From Bacteroidota bacterium (lineage in GTDB: Bacteria; Bacteroidota; Bacteroidia; Chitinophagales; Chitinophagaceae), in contig JAEWKC010000012.1 in NCBI GenBank assembly GCA_023386235.1, positions 1 through 53,855 on the forward strand: DNA of 53,855 nucleotides, read 5' to 3'. This document shows positions 1-8,661 of the stretch, in pieces. The first letter of the stretch is position 1. Every line of letters begins with the position of its first letter. Both the position numbers and the translations under genes were made by a program. Under the pieces are notes generated by a model that worked only from the letters and a program-made list of their open reading frames with translations, was not told where the DNA came from and made no database searches.

Positions 1-245
1 CGTATATCTTCAACATCGGCGGAAATATACAATCCAGTTACAGTAGTATGAAAAGGATGCTTATCAGTGAGCACTGCTTGTAACGCATCGGGCGATACTT
101 CAAGATTGGCGTCATTATTTTGTTGTAGGCTTTGCACTCTTTGTATATTGATATCAAAGCCAACGACAGAATATTGGGTTGCAAGGAGTTGTGCCAGCGG
201 AAGACCGACATACCCAAGACCTATGATTGCAATACGAGGATTCAT
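1..245 (-). CDS. Nucleotide-sugar dehydrogenase, N-terminal part (runs off the window)
   Basis: Reading the minus strand from an ATG at 245 gives a start MNPRIAIIGLGYVGLPLAQL, the Rossmann GxGxxG NAD-binding motif of the UDP-glucose/UDP-N-acetylmannosamine dehydrogenase family. About 81 residues are present and the gene continues past the window edge without a stop. The family oxidises C6 of a UDP-sugar to the uronic acid, making precursors for capsule or exopolysaccharide. The position downstream of the Wza-like and Wzc-like genes on the same strand fits this. The closest relatives by start sequence are the TviB/WbpO/WecC-type enzymes. The exact sugar cannot be told from the N-terminus. Confidence 0.85.
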   Translation of the reverse strand, partial: MNPRIAIIGLGYVGLPLAQLLATQYSVVGFDINIQRVQSLQQNNDANLEVSPDALQAVLTDKHPFHTTVTGLYISADVEDI

Positions 246-395
246 TTCATTACAGATTTACAAATTATTGCTGCCACCGGGGCACGCTGCAAAGGTGCAG
301 AAAATTACTGATGATAGGAACCAGTATTTATTGTTATTATTAAGGAAGATCTCCACCCCCTGCCCCCGCCAGCGGGGGATATTGCAACAGCGGAC

Positions 396-447
396 AACAA
401 CTCCTTCTCCTTGAAGGAGAAGGTCGGGATGAGGTTAGACTGCTTCT
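396..447. repeat. 52-bp intergenic repeat, copy 1
   Basis: It matches the copy at 547-598 at 50 of 52 positions. The core is a perfect inverted repeat CCTTCTCCTT-g-AAGGAGAAGG at 403-423. The two differences between copies (the palindrome centre at 413 and position 425) leave the arms intact. It looks like a dispersed hairpin-forming intergenic repeat of the kind scattered through Bacteroidota genomes. It has no coding potential. Confidence 0.85.
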
Positions 448-546
448 CTCGTGCCTCGCTCGAAGTGACGATTAGGCAAGATTCGTCATCGCAAAATTTT
501 GCAGCGTAGCGAAAAAACGAAGCGATCTCCTTTTTGCAAGGATGGT

Positions 547-598
547 AACAACTCCTTCTCCTTTAAGGAGAAGGTTGGGATGAGGTTAGACTGCTTCT
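547..598. repeat. 52-bp intergenic repeat, copy 2
   Basis: Second copy of the element at 396-447, in the same orientation, 151 bp away. The inverted-repeat core CCTTCTCCTT-t-AAGGAGAAGG is kept intact with a changed centre base. Confidence 0.85.
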
Positions 599-655
599 GC
601 GCTATCGCGCATCGCAGTGACGATTTCGTAGGAGGAAAATCGGCGGGATAAGGTA

Positions 656-3016
656 TTACTTACCAAACCAGCCTTTTACAGTCTCCCAAATGCCTTTTTT
701 CTTTACTTCGCCATAGCCGTAGCCGTAGCCGTAACCGTAGCCGTAGCCATAAGCATTGTGCTTTTTAGCATCATTCATTACCACCATCAGGTTGCTAAGT
801 TTTTTATTCTGATAAATATCGTTCAGAATATTTACCTGCTCCTTGAATGTATAGTTATAGCGTACAACATACAGACAGGCATCTGCCACTCTGTTTAAAG
901 AAAATACATCGGCCACCTGTCCTACAGGGGAAGTGTCAACAACTATGTAATCAAATTCTGCTCTTAACTCTGCAAACAATTCATCAACTCTTTTGTTCAG
1001 GATTAATTCAGCAGGATTAGGAGGTATGGGGCCCGCGCCGATAACAAACAGGTTGGGCATGCCGTTTACGGGGCGTAATAAGTCTTGGGCTGTTAAGGAA
1101 TGATCTATTACATAATGCGTGATGCCCTTTTGTGTCTTCATACCTAAACCAGAAAGCAGCTTTGGCTTACGAATGTCGAATTCTAATACAACTACTTTTT
1201 TCCCTGTTAAAGACAAGCTCGCACCCAAGTTGGTACAAAAGAACGTTTTTCCTTCACCAGTCATACTGGAAGTGGTCAATACGGTTTGTAGAGGCTTATC
1301 TAAAGAAGCAAACTGAAGATTGGTTCTCAGCAAGCGGAACATTTCTGCGATAGGCGTACGACTCTTTTCGCTCACTACTAATTGTTGGTCTGTTGTATTC
1401 GTGGCTACTTCTCCCAAAATCGGCACCTGAGAACGATTAGAAATATCTGATTGCAGACGAATCTTATCGTCGAGTAAGTTTTTCAGGTATATAATAATAA
1501 ACGGAATTAAAAGTCCTAAAACAAGACATGCCAAAAGAATCAGCGACTTCTTAGGTTTAACAGGATTGTCGGTAGCTGTAGCCGGGTCAATGGTTCTTGA
1601 ATTAGCCAAAGTAGAAACAAGCGCCAACTGTGCTTCTTCCTTCTTTTGCAATAAGTAAGAATAGATACCTTCCTTGATTGACTGCTGTCTTCTTATTTCA
1701 AGTAATTGGCGCTCTACTTCCGGAACATTTTGAATACTGCCCTGAAACTGCTGAAAATTACGCTGCAAATTATTCTGTGCGATATTGGCTCCGCGCTCTA
1801 TTACCCGTAGATTTTCATTGATGCGTGTCTTGAGCGTTTCTATATTCTTATCCACGTTCTGTACCAATATGCTTCCTTCCTGCTCTGTATTCAGCAATTG
1901 GCTGCGTTGTTGCTGTAATTCATTATAAGACTGAATCAAGCCGTTCAATGCAGGGTCTTCTATTCCTAAGGCGCTGGGTACCAAAGCACCGGTACGATTC
2001 ATATAAGACTGAATGGAATTAATGACATTAGACTTGATCTTAGCTTCTTCCTGCTGCTTATAAAACTCAATAGCCTGCTGGCTATATCTTTGAATATCGG
2101 TGGATACGTCAGTAACACCAAATCGTCCTTTTAAATCGGCCACATCTCTTTCTACTCCACTCAATTCTTCTACTAAGCTAATTAATCTGTCGTCAATAAA
2201 CTTAATGGTATTTGCAGATATCTGGTTTTTATCATCAATCGCTTCAATATTATATTGCTGAATCAATGTATTTATGATATCAATTGCCTTTTCTGGCGAG
2301 GCATCATCCATAGCAATGGACAGTACGCTTGCCTCTTTATTCACCGGTGCAACGGTCAATTTACTACTATAGTTATCCGCATACAATCTCAAATCATTAA
2401 ACCGGATACTATAATCCGTACCTTTCTCTATCTTATTTCCTAAGCTAACTGTAAACTGGGCATAGGGTTTGTTGATCACCTCACCGCTTCTATGTTTTGA
2501 CCTACCGGTATTGTCGGTTAAATTAAAATTCAACTTATCAATAATATTAATCCTTACTCCTTCACTTAACGTATATGCAGCAGAATCAATACGCGACGCA
2601 TTCACGACAACGGTAGCACTATCTTTATAGACTTCAGAACTTTTCACCCTACCTTCCGCTAATACAGTTGTTTTTAAAGGTAATATATGAAAAACACGCT
2701 GCATCAGGCTCTTACTTTTCAAAACTTCTATTTCATTATCGATGCTTTTTCTTGTATTGAAGATATCTAGGTCAGCGAAAGCAGCATTACCCATGTCTCC
2801 TCCTCCTTTTTTATCGTCCTTAATCAATAAAGTAGAAGATACATTGTACTCAGGAACTGCATAACGTAGATATAACCAACCTACAGTTAGACATATTACT
2901 ACTCCTATAATAAACCAATACCAATATCTGAAGTATTTATTTAACTCTGCGCGTAGATTAATTTTGTCAGAAGATTCTTCTGTATAATTATTTTCGTTGG
3001 ACGATATGTCTGCCAT
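656..3016 (-). CDS. Wzc-like polysaccharide co-polymerase / BY-type tyrosine kinase
   Basis: This 786-residue inner-membrane protein controls chain length and export of capsule or exopolysaccharide, working with the Wza-like lipoprotein encoded just upstream. A first membrane helix lies near residues 33-52 (WYWFIIGVVICLTVGWLYL), followed by a Wzz domain, a coiled-coil GNVR region and a second helix near 500-520. The cytoplasmic kinase domain has Walker A (SSMTGEGKT, about 585), Walker A' (VVVLEFDIRKPK) and Walker B (YIVVDTSPVG, about 690). The tail carries seven Tyr-Gly pairs (about 755-768), the autophosphorylated tyrosine cluster expected for BY-kinases, encoded by a 6-bp tandem repeat. It follows the wza-like gene by 24 bp, so the two are likely cotranscribed. 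The PHP phosphatase gene divergent from this pair is the probable counter-enzyme. Confidence 0.93.
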   Translation of the reverse strand: MADISSNENNYTEESSDKINLRAELNKYFRYWYWFIIGVVICLTVGWLYLRYAVPEYNVSSTLLIKDDKKGGGDMGNAAFADLDIFNTRKSIDNEIEVLKSKSLMQRVFHILPLKTTVLAEGRVKSSEVYKDSATVVVNASRIDSAAYTLSEGVRINIIDKLNFNLTDNTGRSKHRSGEVINKPYAQFTVSLGNKIEKGTDYSIRFNDLRLYADNYSSKLTVAPVNKEASVLSIAMDDASPEKAIDIINTLIQQYNIEAIDDKNQISANTIKFIDDRLISLVEELSGVERDVADLKGRFGVTDVSTDIQRYSQQAIEFYKQQEEAKIKSNVINSIQSYMNRTGALVPSALGIEDPALNGLIQSYNELQQQRSQLLNTEQEGSILVQNVDKNIETLKTRINENLRVIERGANIAQNNLQRNFQQFQGSIQNVPEVERQLLEIRRQQSIKEGIYSYLLQKKEEAQLALVSTLANSRTIDPATATDNPVKPKKSLILLACLVLGLLIPFIIIYLKNLLDDKIRLQSDISNRSQVPILGEVATNTTDQQLVVSEKSRTPIAEMFRLLRTNLQFASLDKPLQTVLTTSSMTGEGKTFFCTNLGASLSLTGKKVVVLEFDIRKPKLLSGLGMKTQKGITHYVIDHSLTAQDLLRPVNGMPNLFVIGAGPIPPNPAELILNKRVDELFAELRAEFDYIVVDTSPVGQVADVFSLNRVADACLYVVRYNYTFKEQVNILNDIYQNKKLSNLMVVMNDAKKHNAYGYGYGYGYGYGYGEVKKKGIWETVKGWFGK
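710..751 (-). repeat. 6-bp tandem repeat encoding the (YG)7 tyrosine cluster
   Basis: Seven consecutive Tyr-Gly codon pairs, mostly TAC GGC, form a 42-bp microsatellite inside the wzc-like gene. Gain or loss of a unit keeps the reading frame, so tyrosine number could change without breaking the kinase. Only minor third-position variation (TAT and GGT) interrupts the array. Confidence 0.9.
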
Positions 3017-3040
3017 AAAACTTAAAAAATTAATTAATTA

Positions 3041-3868
3041 TTATCTTACTAATATCGAAACCAATACTGCAGCTGCAGAAATTAGGGCTGTAATGATTGG
3101 TATTCTTTGTTGTGATCTTATATCAGCCTGTGCTGTTTTTTGTTCATTATCAGGTTCTACATACACTACATCATTTTGTTGTAAGTAGAAATAGGGTGAT
3201 TGCGTAATATCTTTTTTATTCATATTTAATCTTGTCAGAGTACGTTGACCGTTGCTTTCCCTGATCAATAATACATTCTCTCTTTTACCGTAGGGCGTCA
3301 TATCTCCGGCCAGGCCTATAGCCTCAAGTATGTTTATTTTATCGTTTGTTAAAGTAAAAGTACCCGGTTGAGTCACTTCTCCTATAACTGTAACTTTAAA
3401 ATTCATAAACCTGATATTTACAATCGGGCTTTTTGTTTGCTTCGCTATTTCTGTTGTCAGTTTTTGGCGCACCTGCTCTAAAGTTAACCCCTCCACACTT
3501 ACGGCGCCAATTACAGGGAAATTAATATTGCCATCTTTATCCACTAAATAACCAACATTGGAAAGCGCCGTCGCTCCGCTTGTTTGAGAAACCATCGTCT
3601 GAGCGCTGGTTCCACCCGGTGTAAGCATTTCCCCTTTATTGAACAACGCGTTCGATTCCGGGCTAAGCGTATTAACCGTGATAGATAAAATATCTCCCTC
3701 TTTAATTTTTGTTTCTACTTTATTCAGTATCGCTTCCTGAATAGCTGTACTATCACCTAAATCACTCATATAAACCAGGTTCCTATTAGTAGTACAGGAC
3801 GCGCAAAATAAGGCAAGAGAAAATATACTGAAAATGGCAACCGTACTCATTCTTAATGAAAGATTCAT
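3041..3868 (-). CDS. Wza-like polysaccharide export lipoprotein (Poly_export + SLBB)
   Basis: This 275-residue outer-membrane lipoprotein forms the export channel for capsule or exopolysaccharide. The signal peptide ends in a lipobox at ALFCASC (lipidated Cys25). A polysaccharide export domain spans about 45-165 and one SLBB domain about 165-240 (VIGEVTQPGTFTLTNDKINI). A hydrophobic C-terminal segment (IITALISAAAVLVSILV) may span the outer membrane. With a single SLBB domain it is shorter than E. coli Wza, as is common in Bacteroidota. The gene heads the operon, 24 bp ahead of the wzc-like kinase gene, and is divergent from the PHP phosphatase. An internal Met7 is an alternative start. Confidence 0.9.
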   Translation of the reverse strand: MNLSLRMSTVAIFSIFSLALFCASCTTNRNLVYMSDLGDSTAIQEAILNKVETKIKEGDILSITVNTLSPESNALFNKGEMLTPGGTSAQTMVSQTSGATALSNVGYLVDKDGNINFPVIGAVSVEGLTLEQVRQKLTTEIAKQTKSPIVNIRFMNFKVTVIGEVTQPGTFTLTNDKINILEAIGLAGDMTPYGKRENVLLIRESNGQRTLTRLNMNKKDITQSPYFYLQQNDVVYVEPDNEQKTAQADIRSQQRIPIITALISAAAVLVSILVR

Positions 3869-4003
3869 ATTTTTTTAATTTTCAATTAAAGATTTTAGCA
3901 AATTCCATGCAAAATAAGTTTAAATAAACTTATCTCGCAAATAATTCTATGTCAATAGCAGATTAAATTTAGTTAAAAAATGTTTACAAAACTTTTTATT
4001 GCA

Positions 4004-4011
4004 TAAATTTG
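4004..4011 (+). promoter_or_regulatory. Candidate -7 box for the PHP phosphatase gene
   Basis: TAAATTTG matches the Bacteroidota -7 consensus TAnnTTTG and lies 18 bp before the ATG at 4029. No clear TTG -33 element was found. Such boxes occur by chance in AT-rich DNA, so support rests on position. Confidence 0.45.
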
Positions 4012-4028
4012 TAGATTAATTTCATGAT

Positions 4029-4766
4029 ATGTTTGGCATCTTTAAAAGTAAAAAAACAATAAAAGACTTTAGTTTTCTGCAAACAGACATGCATTCTCAC
4101 ATGATCTTCGGTCTGGACGACGGCGCTAAAACAATAGAAGATTCTTTAGAATTAATTACCAACATGCGGAATATTGGTTTTTCTACTATCATCACTTCTC
4201 CGCATGTGCACTCAGATTTTTATCCAAACACCACGGGTGGTATTTTAACGCAATATAAAAAAGTTGCCGACGCGCTGAAAGAGCAGAATATTGATGTAAC
4301 ATTTAAAACGGCTGCGGAATATATGATCAATGACAGCTTTATGGAACTGCTGAAGGATAAAGAAGAACTGCTTACTGTGTACGACAATTATGTACTGGTT
4401 GAAATGTCTTACCTAGCGGAAAGCCCTTATTTAAACGATGCTGTATTTCAACTACAAGCAAACGGTTATACGCCCATCCTGGCTCATCCTGAAAGATATA
4501 ATTTTTATCATCATGACTATGCGCAATATAAGGAACTAAAAGAGCGGGGATGCCTGCTACAGCTCAATACCATTGCCTTAAGCGGCTATTACGGCAGCCA
4601 TGTAAAGAAAGTAGCCACTCAGTTGTTAGAAGACGGTATGTACGACTATTCCGGATCAGACATGCACCACATGCGGCATTTTGCTGCGCTTAAAAGCCTG
4701 CTGCAATCTAAGATTATGCACACACTGGAAAACTACCCTTTCAGGAATAAAGAGATTTTGGTGTAA
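4029..4766 (+). CDS. PHP-family protein tyrosine phosphatase (CpsB/YwqE type)
   Basis: This 245-residue cytoplasmic enzyme probably dephosphorylates the tyrosine cluster of the neighbouring Wzc-like kinase. The metal-binding motifs of the PHP fold are visible: DMHSHMIFGLDDGAK near residue 20, TSPHVH near 57, a Glu in AAEYM near 97, LAHPERY near 156, and SDMHH near 204. The length fits the CpsB/CapC/YwqE family (about 240-255). It is transcribed divergently from the export/kinase pair, with about 160 bp between the start codons. Its stop is 15 bp from the stop of the convergent response regulator gene, with no obvious terminator between them. Confidence 0.9.
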   Translation: MFGIFKSKKTIKDFSFLQTDMHSHMIFGLDDGAKTIEDSLELITNMRNIGFSTIITSPHVHSDFYPNTTGGILTQYKKVADALKEQNIDVTFKTAAEYMINDSFMELLKDKEELLTVYDNYVLVEMSYLAESPYLNDAVFQLQANGYTPILAHPERYNFYHHDYAQYKELKERGCLLQLNTIALSGYYGSHVKKVATQLLEDGMYDYSGSDMHHMRHFAALKSLLQSKIMHTLENYPFRNKEILV

Positions 4767-4781
4767 TCCTTGTCTACAACA

Positions 4782-5570
4782 TCAAATGGCATTTGTTATT
4801 TTCTTTATGTATTCTGTCGGTGTCATATTAAACTGCTTCTGAAAATTGCGTCCGAACTGGCTTTGCGAACTAAAACCTACTAAATGTGCTATTTCATTTA
4901 TTCTGTAATTTCCTAAGCTCATCAATTCTGCCGCATTCTTTAGTCTGGTAATATTCACTATCTGATGCGGCGACATTCCCGAAATTGATTTTATTTTTCT
5001 GTAAAATGTGGGCCTGCTCATATTAAAATGAGCTGCCAGTTTTTCAATACTGATAATCGGCTCATCTAAATTATCCAGTATCAATTTATTCAATGACTCC
5101 AGAAACTTTTCGTCTTCTTTGGAATGGGCCATAGTATTAATATGCGCAGAAGGCGATTTTACAAAATATTCTTTTATTTTATTTCTGTTGGCAATAAGAT
5201 TTTCTATCTGAATGTACAAGTAATCTGGCGAAAACGGTTTTTCTATATAGGCATCTGCTCCTAATTTTAACCCTTCTATCTTTGATTGCAAAGTATCTTT
5301 GGCTGTTAATAAAATTAGAGGTATGTGGCTTAGTTCAAAGTTTGTTTTTACTTTACTACAAAATTCAAAGCCATCCATATTGGGCATCATTACATCGCTT
5401 ACTATCAAATGTACTATTTCCGATGTTAATATATCATAGGCTTCTTCTCCGTCGTGCGCGATCAATACCTGATATTTTTCACTCAAATCCTCTTCAAGAA
5501 TTTCTAATATTTCTTCATTGTCATCAACCAGAAGCAATACCGGTTTTAATTTCGATTGAATGTCTTTCAT
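4782..5570 (-). CDS. Response regulator with AraC-type DNA-binding domain (C-terminal half of a split hybrid regulator)
   Basis: This 262-residue protein has a receiver domain at about 10-125, with the phospho-acceptor Asp in VSDVMMPNMDG, and an HTH_18 AraC-type domain at about 160-260 (NEIAHLVGFSSQSQFGRNFQ, then MTPTEYIKK). This is exactly the REC plus HTH tail of Bacteroidota hybrid two-component systems, which sense glycan fragments and switch on polysaccharide utilisation loci. Here it is a separate reading frame whose ATG overlaps the TGA of the sensor kinase gene (ATGA at 5567-5570), so translation is probably coupled. One extra A in the AAAA run at the junction would fuse both into a single chain of about 1,290 residues. 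The likely target is the susC promoter of this locus. Confidence 0.92.
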   Translation of the reverse strand: MKDIQSKLKPVLLLVDDNEEILEILEEDLSEKYQVLIAHDGEEAYDILTSEIVHLIVSDVMMPNMDGFEFCSKVKTNFELSHIPLILLTAKDTLQSKIEGLKLGADAYIEKPFSPDYLYIQIENLIANRNKIKEYFVKSPSAHINTMAHSKEDEKFLESLNKLILDNLDEPIISIEKLAAHFNMSRPTFYRKIKSISGMSPHQIVNITRLKNAAELMSLGNYRINEIAHLVGFSSQSQFGRNFQKQFNMTPTEYIKKITNAI

Positions 5571-8500
5571 TTTATAGGTAATTTTAAATGGAAAGTATTG
5601 TATTTGTTATCGTGTATAAAAAACTCCAGACTGCCTTCATGCAGCCTTGCCAGGGAATTTGCTATAGCAAGTCCTATACCCGATCCCCTGATGTTTTTTA
5701 CATTATTAGATCTGAAAAATGGTTCGAATATCTTTTCATGCAATTCCACTGGTACAATTTTACCATCATTGTATACATAAATTGAAATGCTATTATCTAC
5801 AACCAACATACGAACCATAACAGTGGCATAAGCATATTTAACAGCATTGTTCAATAAATTGCTAATAATTTTTGTAAATGCTTCCGCGTCTACAAATGTT
5901 TCTACCGATGACTCAGTAATCTCTGTTGAAAACTCAAGATAATTTTCTTCGGCAGCGATCTGAAAGGACGGCAGTATTTTCAATAAAAGATCCCTTACAT
6001 CCACCCTTTCGGTATTAAGTGTAAGATGCTTTGATTCTATTTTTCGGAAATCAAGAAGTTCGTTGGTGAGAGAAATAAGTCTGGCGGTATTTTTATTTAT
6101 AGCTAATACATATTTTTCAAAAGCCGGTATGTCATTTATATTTTTCATTAATTTTTCTACCGGTGCCTTAATTAAAGTCAGTGGTGTTCTAATTTCATGC
6201 GCCACATTGGTAAAGAAATCAATCTTCGATTCAGTTAATTCTTTTTCTTTACTGAGCTCAAATCGTTCCATTTTCCTGGCCTGTTTAATTTTATTTCTTG
6301 CGTAAATTGCTCTGGCAATAAAATAAGTAATCAACAGGATAATAAATGTATAAATTACGTAAGCTATATTGGATTTCCAGAGTGGCGGCATAACGGTGAT
6401 CCGTAAAATTTTCTCATTGCTGATCCAGGTGCCACTATTGTTTGTTGACCTTATGTGCAACTGATAATTATCGGGAGCAACGTTTGTAAAATAAACTGTA
6501 CGATTATTACCAATATAATTCCATGTGTTATCCAACCCGTCTATTTTATAAGCATATTGTACACTATTTGGCGCAGTAAAATTAAGGGCGGCAAAATCAA
6601 TACTGAAATTTGACTGTTTATGATTCAGCTGAATATCTTTGGTTAATAATACAGATTCTTTCAAAGGCGAGCCGGGATCGTCCGCATTAACCGTATTATT
6701 AGAAATATTTAATCGCGTAAAATACAACGGAGGTGTATAATCACTGACTTTAATACTGTAAGGATTAAACCGTATAAGACCTTTAACGCTGCCGAAAAGT
6801 AAATGAAACTGATCGTCTGTAAATACAGATTGATAATTGAACTGATCATTTAACAGTCCGTCGTTCTTTGTATAAATCTTGATGCTATTATTTTTATCGA
6901 TTCTTACAAGTCCTTTAGATGTAGATGCCCAAATATTGTTCAGCGTATCGCTGACGGCGGTATATACGATATTGCCCGGAAGTCCGTTGCTCATATTATA
7001 AGCAGAAACGCTAGTAAGATTTTCAATCGCATACAAACCTGCTTCGGTACCTATCAGCAGTTTCTTATCAAAGCTTTCTTTTAAGTACAATATTCTGGTT
7101 TCTTCCAAAAGATTTCTATTGTGCAGCATTAATTTCAACTTATACCATTTGCCGTTGTAATTATAAAACACTCCTTTACTGTGCGTTCCTATCCAAAGAC
7201 GACCTTTACTATCTTCAGTAATGGCTGAGCAAAATTCATCACTCAGTTCCGTATTCAGCCCGGTAAATTTTTCATTAAACGGATCAAAATGGTACACACC
7301 CTTGGATGTGCCTACGATAATTTTACCTGACTTTGTTTTTTTTACAGCATTTATAAAATTACTTTTCAGCTGGTACGCTCCGCTATCTGCCTTGTAGCGT
7401 TTTATTATTTTCTGATCTTGTATATTTAAAACATATAGTCCTTTTTCAAAAGTTCCAACGTATAGCAAATTATCATCCGTCAATATACCATGAATATTAG
7501 AGGAGGATATGCCTTTGATATTACTGAATACCTTTTTATTCATATCAAATTTATTCAGCCCGGCATCTTCTGTACCGATCCAATAATTCCCGTACTTATC
7601 TTGCGTAATTTCCCTAATGACATTTCCCTGGATAGAGCTTTCTGATTTACCCGGAAAATATTTATCAAAAAACAGAGGTTGATTTGCCAGATAATTAACT
7701 CCGCCGAAATATGTTCCTAACCAAACCCCTCCTTCTTTATCTCTGTAAAGAGAATAGACGGCATTGTCTGAAAGTGAATAGGGATTGATGTAATTCTTCC
7801 TGAGGTTTGTATACAGATTCTTATCCACATCGTATACGTATAGCCCGTCTTCTGTTGCTAACCAATAATGATAATTGTTGATAGCTAATATATCTCTGAC
7901 GATAATTTTTTTATCGTTGCTGTCATTGTTTAATACAGAACCGGAGAATGTATTACTGATAAAATCAAACTTGTAAAGGCCCGAAGAAGTGCCCAGTAAA
8001 AGATACTTATCTGTAGCATATAGCTTTTCTATCGTTGTCCCGTTTTTTGCATTTAATGTAAAAAAATTAAACTTATCTGTCTTACTATTATATTTTCCAA
8101 TGGAGCCGTCTTCTGTACCTATCCAGAGTTCCCCGTTTCGGGCAGAGCATATAGAAGAAGGGACTTGCCCGTAGGTATCGATAACACTTTTGTTTTGTTG
8201 CGCAATATTATACCTGAATAGCCGGCTACCTTCTGCATACAATATATTTCCATTGTTGCTTTGATGAATGAACCTGATGTTTTTACTTTCGGAACCCGGC
8301 AATTTTATAAAGTTTTCTTTTACAGGATTATAATAAAAAATCCCTTTTACTGTGCCTACCCACAAAGTGTTGTTACGGTCTTCAAATAAATAAGTAATAG
8401 AGTTGCTTCCCAGGCTTGTTTTATCATTTTCTATATTTCTGAATACTTTAAAACTATAACCGTCGAATCTGTTAAGCCCGTCAGAAGTGCCAAACCAAAG

Positions 8501-8647
8501 AAAGCCTTTATGATCTTGCAGTATACTGATTACTGAATTGTTGGACAAACCATCTTCTACCTGGTAATGCTTAAAATCAAATGATTGACAATCGGCAAAC
8601 CAAGGAATCATAAAAATTATAAAAAGAAGGATGTATTTTATTGTCAA
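5567..8647 (-). CDS. Periplasmic propeller sensor histidine kinase (N-terminal part of a split hybrid regulator)
   Basis: This 1026-residue protein starts with a signal peptide (ILLFIIFMIPWFADCQ). Many two-component-regulator propeller repeats follow (about 25-680, for example GFLWFGTSDGLNRFDGYSF), then a Y_Y_Y domain (about 690-770) and a membrane helix near 785 (AYVIYTFIILLITYFIA). The cytoplasmic part has a HisKA domain with the phospho-acceptor His in VAHEIRTPLTLI and a HATPase_c domain (NLLNNAVKYA, GSGIGLAIANSLARLHEG). It ends at HLKLPIK without the receiver and AraC domains that a canonical hybrid regulator carries; these follow in the overlapping downstream gene. It lies at the distal end of the polysaccharide utilisation locus and likely binds a breakdown product in the periplasm. 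Confidence 0.93.
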   Translation of the reverse strand: MTIKYILLFIIFMIPWFADCQSFDFKHYQVEDGLSNNSVISILQDHKGFLWFGTSDGLNRFDGYSFKVFRNIENDKTSLGSNSITYLFEDRNNTLWVGTVKGIFYYNPVKENFIKLPGSESKNIRFIHQSNNGNILYAEGSRLFRYNIAQQNKSVIDTYGQVPSSICSARNGELWIGTEDGSIGKYNSKTDKFNFFTLNAKNGTTIEKLYATDKYLLLGTSSGLYKFDFISNTFSGSVLNNDSNDKKIIVRDILAINNYHYWLATEDGLYVYDVDKNLYTNLRKNYINPYSLSDNAVYSLYRDKEGGVWLGTYFGGVNYLANQPLFFDKYFPGKSESSIQGNVIREITQDKYGNYWIGTEDAGLNKFDMNKKVFSNIKGISSSNIHGILTDDNLLYVGTFEKGLYVLNIQDQKIIKRYKADSGAYQLKSNFINAVKKTKSGKIIVGTSKGVYHFDPFNEKFTGLNTELSDEFCSAITEDSKGRLWIGTHSKGVFYNYNGKWYKLKLMLHNRNLLEETRILYLKESFDKKLLIGTEAGLYAIENLTSVSAYNMSNGLPGNIVYTAVSDTLNNIWASTSKGLVRIDKNNSIKIYTKNDGLLNDQFNYQSVFTDDQFHLLFGSVKGLIRFNPYSIKVSDYTPPLYFTRLNISNNTVNADDPGSPLKESVLLTKDIQLNHKQSNFSIDFAALNFTAPNSVQYAYKIDGLDNTWNYIGNNRTVYFTNVAPDNYQLHIRSTNNSGTWISNEKILRITVMPPLWKSNIAYVIYTFIILLITYFIARAIYARNKIKQARKMERFELSKEKELTESKIDFFTNVAHEIRTPLTLIKAPVEKLMKNINDIPAFEKYVLAINKNTARLISLTNELLDFRKIESKHLTLNTERVDVRDLLLKILPSFQIAAEENYLEFSTEITESSVETFVDAEAFTKIISNLLNNAVKYAYATVMVRMLVVDNSISIYVYNDGKIVPVELHEKIFEPFFRSNNVKNIRGSGIGLAIANSLARLHEGSLEFFIHDNKYNTFHLKLPIK

Positions 8648-8661
8648 ATTTCAATAACCTT

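Larger units (their letters stand above)
246..655. other. 410-bp intergenic region with duplicated palindromic element
   Basis: No gene is visible between the dehydrogenase and the wzc-like gene. The stretch holds two copies of a 52-bp element (listed separately) and a GC-rich hairpin near 361-376 (ccccc...ggggg). It may separate the dehydrogenase transcript from the wza-wzc transcript. No clear promoter box for the dehydrogenase was seen. Confidence 0.6.

Noticed and set aside
67..414. Plus-strand frame of 115 residues
   Set aside because: It lies antisense to the nucleotide-sugar dehydrogenase and the palindromic repeat; its sequence shows no family pattern.
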